DNA of 64,000 nt from Pristionchus mayeri (lineage: Eukaryota > Nematoda > Chromadorea > Rhabditida > Neodiplogasteridae): contig BTRK01000001.1 in assembly GCA_036245805.1 (NCBI GenBank), positions 34,358,758 through 34,422,757 on the forward strand, read 5' to 3'. The position numbers and the translations under genes are program-made. Shown here in pieces: positions 56,950-64,000 of this stretch; the stretch's first letter is position 1; each line of letters begins with the position of its first letter. Under the pieces are notes generated by a model. It was not told the DNA's origin and did not search any database. It worked only from the letters and a program-made list of their open reading frames with translations.

Positions 56950-57194
56950 TAGTGATGGAAAGACTGGTTGCCTGTCCGATTGTCGGTGATGAATAACCTC
57001 CAGTCCACTGCTGCCTTCCTTCTGAATCTACTTTTGCCTTTTTTCACATCTTTAAAATTAATAAAGCATACATTCTTCGTTAGGATTATTTATTTGACTC
57101 TTCTTCATTGCCACACTCTTTCACCGTTAAGACGAACGAGATTGTACGCAATATTGGTATAGCCAGGCACTTATTCGGCGTTTAGAGCTGCTAA

Positions 57195-57356
57195 ATACTG
57201 GTTCAAGCGACTATTTAAACGCCATCCCATCGTAGTAGACTCTCACCCTCAATGAGCCTGGGACTCTCTTCTCCACCTTGTAATCATCTTTACCAAACTA
57301 TTTCGTGGTAACGCCGCGCCTCGGGCGCAGATAAAGCATTATTATTATTATTATTT
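57195..57356 (+). mobile_element. LINE 3'-tail with (ATT)n
   Basis: GACTCTCACCCTCAATGAGC ... GCCGCGCCTCGGGCGCAGATAAAG followed by (ATT)n. It matches the fragment at 6415-6560. It ends about 20 bp before the first supported exon of the second sushi gene. Confidence 0.5.
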
Positions 57357-57377
57357 AGTATTAGTGTCCTAATTCAG

Positions 57378-60300
57378 ATCGCCCTCCACCTCCCCTTCGT
57401 CTCCGAAGTGACTCCCACAGAGATCGTGCAATCCGGAGAGGAGATCGCCAATGGAAGGGAGGTACGGTGACGAATCGGGAAGGGATACGGTATCTAATCA
57501 GGGAACCGAATATACGATATCTATGTAATGGGGTATCGATTGAGAAGAGATCACCCTTTCCAGGCCAGAATCTCTTGCCTGCGCGGCTTCGACTTGATAG
57601 GCAGCCCGAGAACCAGGTACCGATCGATTCATGGTTCCGAAGCTGGTACCGGTACCAGATGCCCTGGGATCAAAAATCAATTCAGATGCAACCACGGTCT
57701 ACTGGAGACGACGATCGGACGATGCGAATCAAAAGGTAGATCATCGAGGGTGGTCTCTGTAACCGCACCTATTGTTTTCTATCTACATTCCATCCTTCCA
57801 TGAGACGAGGCTCATACCATGAGGGAATGAGAGCTTGATCATAACAGTTGATTGTTACATACCAAATTAACGAATTATTAAAGAAGTGAGTTGTCATATC
57901 CTATTGTTCAATCTTTGAAACTCATCCGATTCTAAGTTTCACTCTCTCCAGTGAAATTGGTGAGAGAACACAAACCAAGATTGTTTATTGGGAAGCCTTC
58001 CCCTACTCCTCTAATTTTCTAAAACGGTGTTGCATGCGCCCAAAGTCGCATGCAACACCGTTCAATGTTCCTTATCACTAATCTCTTGGAAGCGCGCCAA
58101 ACTGGAGCTACAGTATCCCACAGTAACCCCTTGCAGCCTCCTGTCCACTTCCCTCTTCCCTCTCATCGCTGTTCGACCCGCCCCGATCGATAATCGATCA
58201 TGGCGAGGAGGTGGCCACGCCCTGTGGGAAGGTGATCGTCTGAGCAGCCGTCTTACTCTCTCGATTCTGCGTGCTCTCTCGCTTTGTCTAATAGGCGAGA
58301 GAGTGTGTAAATTCGAGAGAGTGATACGATTTATCTCACTCCGATTTGCACACTTTCTATTTAGTTAGAGGAATATCTCTCTGATTTCCACGTTGTCTCG
58401 CCTCAACGTTTCGCTCTTGCAGGTTTCGTGCTCCGAGGGAACCCTATCGTCCATCCCCAGCTGCTACAATGGTACGAATACTCTCTCATTTCCCACGCTC
58501 GTTCTCTCGAACAGAATCCAATAATTCAAAAATATAACTTCAAAAAAAGTCTCTTCTTTCTGCACGCTTTGATGGGAATGATGATACCATATTTTTAAAC
58601 GTATCATTCGAAGCCATTTCAGACTCCGCCCCCTCCTTCCGTGCTGGTCTCTTCTCTTCTCTCTGCGATTCTCCGCCCTCGTCGCTGACGTCATGGCAGA
58701 AGCTGACGGAGTATCAGGCAAACTGCAATCTCACTGAGAATCCAGGTACGGCCTAGTCACTAATTCTCTAAAAAAATTCTCAAATAGTCGCGGCATTCTG
58801 CAAGAAAAGACTCATTATGTGCCATTAGACGAACGAGAGAGATAGAATGAAAAGAGCCATTTCTTCCCATGCCATCCCTAGTGCGAACAGTTGCTCCCTG
58901 ATATTGATCTGTGATGATCTGACTACAAGCATCCAAAATGGAAATAATGATCCTACTATATCTCTAATTTATTCTGATCTTTTTTCTCAGTAACCAAATC
59001 GAAGAGCATCCGTTCTCCCTCCGAAGCTCCGCCTTCTTTCATCCATGCAATGTGTGGACCGCCCCCACCCTTCGGCCGAGGTATATTTACTGTAGTCTTG
59101 GAGATCAGGGACTCCTAATGTATCGTATCCATCTCGTCAGCAAAGTCCAATTTGGTGATTGATCTTGATCTTTCCTCGCAGGCATGCGTGTGTTCAACAT
59201 GGAGAACTACGTGCGGGCTGAGCACATCTCGTTCCCGCACGGAACCGTGCTTGAGGTGAGCCACTGATCTCCTTTCTACAGTATCCCCGGCAACTACCGT
59301 AGCCGTGCTGAAAATCAGGGGATCTCAGGCAATCAGGCACTTTCCTACAGTATCCCTCCACAGGTGGGATGCTCCGTCAGCACCACTGGTCGCTCCGTCA
59401 CCGAGTATCGCTGTGATGATGGCGACTGGGAGCACGACGAACCCGTAGCCTGCGAGTACGGTAGGTACAGTAGCCTGTCAGGGAATACCGTATAGATCGA
59501 TTGATATGCTTTTTGCGAGTATTTCTTACTTTTTTTCCACGTGGTGATTCCCATTCTTTGATTTCCAAGGTGGTGCACCGTGCTCATTCGTCGCCTCTGC
59601 TCGTTCGTCTCTTGTGACGTTTGACGAGCAGCGACAACAGATCGTCCACTTCAACCAGATGTTCAACGGTAGGCTACAGTAACCTACAATGTTCTTAATT
59701 TAATTGTAAAATTACTTTTTTTTAATAATTTTCAGACGGAGCCCGTCTTCGATTTCGCTGTGCCAACATCGGAACTCAGCAGTTAAAGGTATATTTTTCG
59801 AAATTATTATTTCACCAAAAGTGGCACTAAGTAATCACTGTAAAAATTTCGGTTCTCTTCTTGTTGAATCGGTGAAACTCATACATCCACTGTCACAAAT
59901 AGAGAACTCTTGTGATTCGAAATGACTCTTACTTCCAGCAGTAATTCACTAAATTGAGAGCTCGAAATCAGTCCAGACATGATGCTTGCGAGATGGAGAG
60001 AGAGACATAAATCAATACCTTACTACCGTAACCAAATCCTACCGTATCCTTCTCAGGGTCGGCCGGAGAGCGTGTGCTCGGATGGCGTCTGGAACAGCAA
60101 TCCACCGGTTTGTGTCGACCTGGATCCTACTGCCGTCAAGCGTGAGTGCCTATCGGCTACCATAATCGAAAAGGGGCAGTGGGTCACGTGCTGGGTCAGC
60201 ACAATGATCATCTCTTTCTTTTCTTCCCACCGGCGAGAGACGAGAGAGCAAATCCCTTTTACATTTCATTCTATTGGCAATTGCATGTAACATCCGCTCC

Positions 60301-62149
60301 TGAACACCTAGCGAGATAACATGTAGAATAAAGAGAGCTTTTCCTCTTTCTCTCACCTCTTTCCCAGTAGAATTTCTCGAAATTGCAGCTGATGCCATTC
60401 CAATCCACTACGAGGTGCTCAATGGAGCATCTTCTATCTCATCCAAAGGTTTGCAAAGTTAAATGGTTTGCAAAGTTAAAAATACACATTAAAAAAAATG
60501 ATTCCACATTCAGGCGAATTGCTCATCGATAGATCGACTACCCTAATCTTCTCCTGTGCATTCCCGCGACGACTTGGTCAGCCGAGATGGGTGCGTTTCT
60601 GGGGTACGGTATCGATCGATCGATTACCTCTGCAGGAGGTCACCTCAACCTACCGTACCTATCCGCGATCGTGGAACTCTATCACCGCTTTCGGACGGAA
60701 TGCCGTCGATGTCTATCAGGTTCCGTTATCTGTCGTTTACCACACCACAACAAATTCATCGGTTTTTGTGCATATCCCCTCGTTTCTGTCATTTCCCAAT
60801 CGCACCACACCACAGCTGACAGTGGCGGTGGCGCAGCCCGAGGACAGCGGCGCCTTCTACTGCATCGCGCCGGACGGTCGGAGGCACGGCGTGCGACTGC
60901 GAGTGCTCGGTGAGGCAGTGCATTTTCCCGTTTGGCACCGTGCCAGCTTCCCACACATCACTAGATTTAGCAAACGAGCCAATTTGAGGAATTCACTGCA
61001 CACCACTCACCAACTCCTCCACGGCCTTCGTGCATCCATCACAGCCGAACTCGCCGTCCTTCTTCGTCGGGACGCACGTGCAGTTCTCCTGTCCACGAGG
61101 AAATTCAATTAGGTATGTACACGACGGGATACGGTAGGTGAATACACAACTGTGAGGGCATTGGGGGATTGTCAAAAATAAATAATTCTTTTTCGCCTAC
61201 CGTATTCCTACCGTAATCTCCTTTCAGGGACGGCACGACCTCCGCGCTGTGCACAGAGACCGGACGATGGTCTGCGGCGCTGCCCAATTGCCAAAGTAGG
61301 ACAATTTGGCACTTTCTGTCGTTTCCTAATCGCACGGCACTTCTTCTAATTCATCACAACTTTACACATATCGGTCCTTTTCTGGCATTTCCTAATCGAA
61401 CCACACCACAGCCTCCGCCTGCTCTCCTCTCCTCATCGACGCGCGCCAGATGCTCTCTGTCTCCGTCTCCTCCTACCTCTTCGGAGGCTCCGCCCACTTC
61501 AAGTGCCGCCCGCCCCTCAGGCTTGTTGTTGTTATTGTTGTTGTTGTTTTCGGTACAAATAGTCTTACCGAAACCAATCGATATTTCAGGATATCCCCCA
61601 CGACTCCGCCCTCGATTCACTGTACTTCCGAGGGCAAATGGTCGGGCAAAGTACCCGAGTGTATCGGTTCGTTCTCTGATTCTTCTACGTGCTCCTTATT
61701 GTTCGAAGTCCGAGGGATTAAATTATTTCACAACTCACTCTAGAACAATTGTGTGGTGAGAGGGTATTGAAAAAAGTAAGAAAACTGTAACGCACCTGTT
61801 TCCGTAATCCCGATTCCCCATCTCCTTCTTTCAGAAGCAAAATGCGGCGAGGCGCCCATGCCACATAATGGATATCAGTTGGGAGAGGCACAAGCGACTT
61901 ACCCAGTCGGTAAGAAAATCAGTTTCGGATCAGCATTCAGATACAGTGTGCATATCAGTCCTCTACTTCAGAGTAACGAGCGTCTTTAGAGACACCCATA
62001 GCACGCAAACACGCATAAAATTCATCACAGGTGCGATGGTCCGCTTCGGGTGTCTGGACAGGCATCGAATGGAGGGAGTAAACCACGTCGAGTGCCTCGC
62101 AAACGGAGAGTGGAGCGAGATGAACACACGCTGCAGACCACTCGGATAG
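57378..62149 (+). CDS. second sushi-domain gene with Ig domain, 5' end unresolved
   Basis: Twenty-two exons from 57378 to TAG 62147-62149 keep frame (1860 nt, about 619 aa). Sushi units: ARISCLRGFDLIGSPRTRC (57564 + 57686), ASCPLPSS...VSCSEGTLSSIPSC (58137 + 58423), CGPPPPFGRG... (58991-59460), APCSFVASAR... (59570-60141). Then an Ig-like domain (60368-60909) with LIFSCAFPRR, a C-strand Trp and EDSGAFYCIA. Then three more sushi units (60989 + 61228, 61412 + 61590, 61835 + 62031). A linker exon 58623-58745 is Ser/Pro-rich. An Ig followed by sushi repeats resembles Drosophila Hikaru genki, a synaptic-cleft protein; this is inference. One junction (61520) needs a GC donor. The first exon and signal peptide are missing. 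It might be the 3' half of the LEV-9-like gene, but the phases (1 out, 0 in) do not join directly. Confidence 0.75.
58023..58062. repeat. 15-bp hairpin in intron
   Basis: AACGGTGTTGCATGCG and CGCATGCAACACCGTT are perfect inverted arms with an 8-nt loop. It lies in the intron before exon 58137. Confidence 0.85.
58250..58330. repeat. GAGAGAGCACGC-type short foldback
   Basis: ACTCTCTCGATTCTGCGTGCTCTCTCGC is mirrored by GGCGAGAGAGTGTGTAAATTCGAGAGAGTG. It lies in the intron after exon 58137-58231. Confidence 0.65.
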
Positions 62150-62767
62150 GCCAAGCATACCGTAAGCTCCGCCTACATTAGGCCCCGCCCACTTTCTGAA
62201 GGTTCTCTGAAATATGCTATTCTTTCTGCCCTTCACTTGTTCTTTGATCTCTTCTTTTTCAAATTGGCTTGTGATTACTGGTAATTGTGCTTGTCAACGA
62301 TAAATGTGCTTGCGTTGTAGATAGAAATGGAGCTGGATGTGAATAGTCCAATTATCTCTCGCATCGAAGAACTGTGGAAGGCAAATGAAAACATTAGATG
62401 TATAACTTAATTTGTTAATAGCCATCGGTTTATTCACGGCAAAACTTGCGAAGGCAACAACTTTGCATATTGAAAAGAAGCCTCGAAAGAATAGCACAAC
62501 TCATCGCAGAAATAATGGAGAGGAATCGTGAGGTAGCGAGTTTACAGCAATGGAATTCCGAGGGGTAGGGCCTTCAGGGGGTTCACTAGACTGGTAGTCA
62601 GGAACTGTTGCAGAGTCACGAGGAGATTCTCTCGGAATCACATGTATCTCTCCTCCGTCTCGACATTCGCGACGACGAACATGCAGAAAGCCATGGGGAA
62701 GTCGAGTGGCTGTCCGTACTCATTCTCAGTGACGGGAGTGATGGATAACTCCCGCGTCGAGTTGAGC

Positions 62768-63085
62768 GAGGGAGAGGTGGAGAGGACACGGTGAGAGAAT
62801 CCTTCGGAAGGGCGCATTCGTGTGGATGAACTATTGATGAATGAAGGGGTGATCGTATTCCCTCGAATCAGAGGAAATGGAGTATAAACAAATGTAAGTG
62901 AGAAGAATGGGGATGAGAACAGGGTGGATAAGGAGAGGGAGAGTGACGTGGAGGAGAGGGGGGGGGGAGCGAGCGAATGGTGAGACGAGTGAGAGGAGGA
63001 GGGGAGGGAGGAAGGAGGAGAGGACACAGTGAGTGAATATTTCAGAAGGGCGATTTCCTGTGGATGGACAGTTGATGAATGACTC
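62768..63085. repeat. diverged direct repeat (two ~70-bp copies)
   Basis: The segment at 62770-62845 (GAGAGGACACGGTGAGAGAAT, GAAGGGCGCATT, GTGTGGATG, TTGATGAATGA) recurs at 63017-63085 (GAGAGGACACAGTGAGTGAAT, GAAGGGCGATTT, CTGTGGATG, TTGATGAATGA). Confidence 0.7.
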
Positions 63086-63413
63086 TTTCTCGCTCCTCTT
63101 CTGCGCCAACAGATAAATCATCACTGTCTGCAGGCGCCAGAGAGGTGTCAATTAGCGCCAGAAAGGTGCAACTGAAGAGATCCTATCAGAGAACATACCA
63201 ACGTTGCAAGGGGTCCACAACGGGTAGGACACGAGTTTGCAGAATGGAACTATTCAAATCATAATCATCACTCCTAGTTTTTCTACCATCCCTCATACGC
63301 AGTTTTTCGTTTTATTATTTGGGAATCGAGGCAAATTTTGAGAGAAATTAACTGGATGTGTGAATGTTTATGTGGAAAGAGGGCCAAGGAAGGAGGTAGC
63401 AATACGGGAGGTG

Positions 63414-63566
63414 TTGTATTGTAACCAGTATGTGCTCCCCCACTTTAGCATATATAAATTTTGATACCAGGCGATCTTGAGTTTCACTCCAAATTAACGA
63501 CCCCGGGTTCATGGTTTGTGGATTTCCATGAACGGGGGAGCACATACTGGTAACAATGCAACAACT
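63414..63566. mobile_element. foldback with 26-bp tips
   Basis: TTGTATTGTAACCAGTATGTGCTCCCCC is mirrored by GGGGGAGCACATACTGGTAACAATGCAA with few changes. A second small palindrome, GTTCATGG...CCATGAAC, lies at its right end. Confidence 0.75.
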
Positions 63567-64000
63567 CACATATTGCTACTCCTTCTGTCAAGCGAATGGT
63601 ACTAAGTTGCGGAAATGCCCCCCCCCCCCCCGATTATTTACTCTTGGACAATACTGCCATAAAATATTCCAAATCCTCAACATGAAAATTTCCGAAGTTC
63701 GGCCAAATTTTCCGGACAGATCATTTATCGACAGTAACGCATCGTGAACTTTGCAAATTGTTAACTAATCCGGAGGGGAAAACTCAATTCAACAAATACA
63801 TAAATAAAATATGGGAAGTGGAAAGTAATGATACAATAGGATTACTGATACAGGGAGAGAAGTGTACACGATTGGATAATCAATAATGGGACATTCACAG
63901 CGATATGAATGCGGTAGGAGGATACTGTAGGCTGCTGATAATCTAGCCGGAAGTACGGTATGCTCACCACTAACACATCGAGAATAATAATAAAGAAAAT

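Larger units (their letters stand above)
56072..57377. other. gap between the two sushi genes
   Basis: Holds a foldback MITE (56228), a tRNA-like block (56879) and a LINE tail (57195). A donor-like GAACGG|GTAAGT at 56778 and open frames at 56536-56757 and 56968-57162 (the latter with a signal-peptide-like MNNLQSTAAFLLNLLLPFF) might belong to the 5' end of the downstream gene, but no phase-consistent first exon can be fixed. Confidence 0.5.
62150..64000. other. no supported gene
   Basis: Past the sushi/Ig gene stop I see no splice-consistent exons. The region has a purine-rich stretch (62760-63030), a diverged direct repeat, a foldback at 63414-63566 and a C14 tract at 63618-63631. Frames here are low-complexity (Ser/Pro-rich) or short. 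Confidence 0.6.

Noticed and set aside
62638..63027. 129-aa minus-strand Ser/Pro-rich frame
   Set aside because: Low-complexity translation of a purine-rich stretch; no splice partners or family.

Overview
The window is nuclear DNA of a nematode. It carries an intron-containing major sperm protein gene, a LEV-9-like WAP/sushi gene, and SL2-type spliced-leader RNA genes, together with dense short introns and many small transposons. The introns in the MSP gene and the 23-nt leader argue against C. elegans itself; a diplogastrid or other rhabditid such as Pristionchus is my inference, not proven. All gene models were built by hand from reading-frame continuity, splice signals and intron phase.

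Left end (1-1045): a tandem array of about 447-bp units, each holding one SL2-like spliced-leader RNA. From 1.2 to 7.1 kb on the + strand lie exons of multi-pass membrane protein genes, including two genes with related C-terminal exons. An MSP gene (4823-5565, minus) sits antisense in an intron of one of them. A tRNA-Asp(GTC) at 7261 heads a SINE. From 8.5 to 14.1 kb (minus) there is a small unknown protein gene and an F-box-like gene, separated by foldback elements bounded by poly-G/poly-C.

Centre (15.2-36.6 kb, minus): one very large gene with about 60 exons encodes condensin subunit NCAPD2 (C. elegans DPY-28 family). One intron contains both a complete mariner element and a separate six-exon gene. 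Upstream on the same strand (37.5-42.0 kb) is a 14-exon model that joins a mitochondrial-type glutaredoxin-like domain in frame to Taspase-1. Introns here are loaded with a palindromic MITE family.

Right half (44.7-62.1 kb, plus): a LEV-9-like gene (signal peptide, WAP domain, about nine sushi domains) is followed by a second sushi/Ig gene. Their introns carry tRNA-Asp-derived SINEs and short foldbacks instead of the central MITE family. 62.2-64.0 kb has repeats but no gene I can support.

Functional links: condensin NCAPD2 (chromosome condensation or dosage compensation), Taspase (processing of nuclear regulators) and the SL2 RNAs (operon mRNA trans-splicing) are nuclear. The sushi/WAP/Ig proteins are secreted and, by family, synaptic scaffold proteins. 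MSP is the sperm cytoskeletal protein. Genes of unrelated function are packed side by side.
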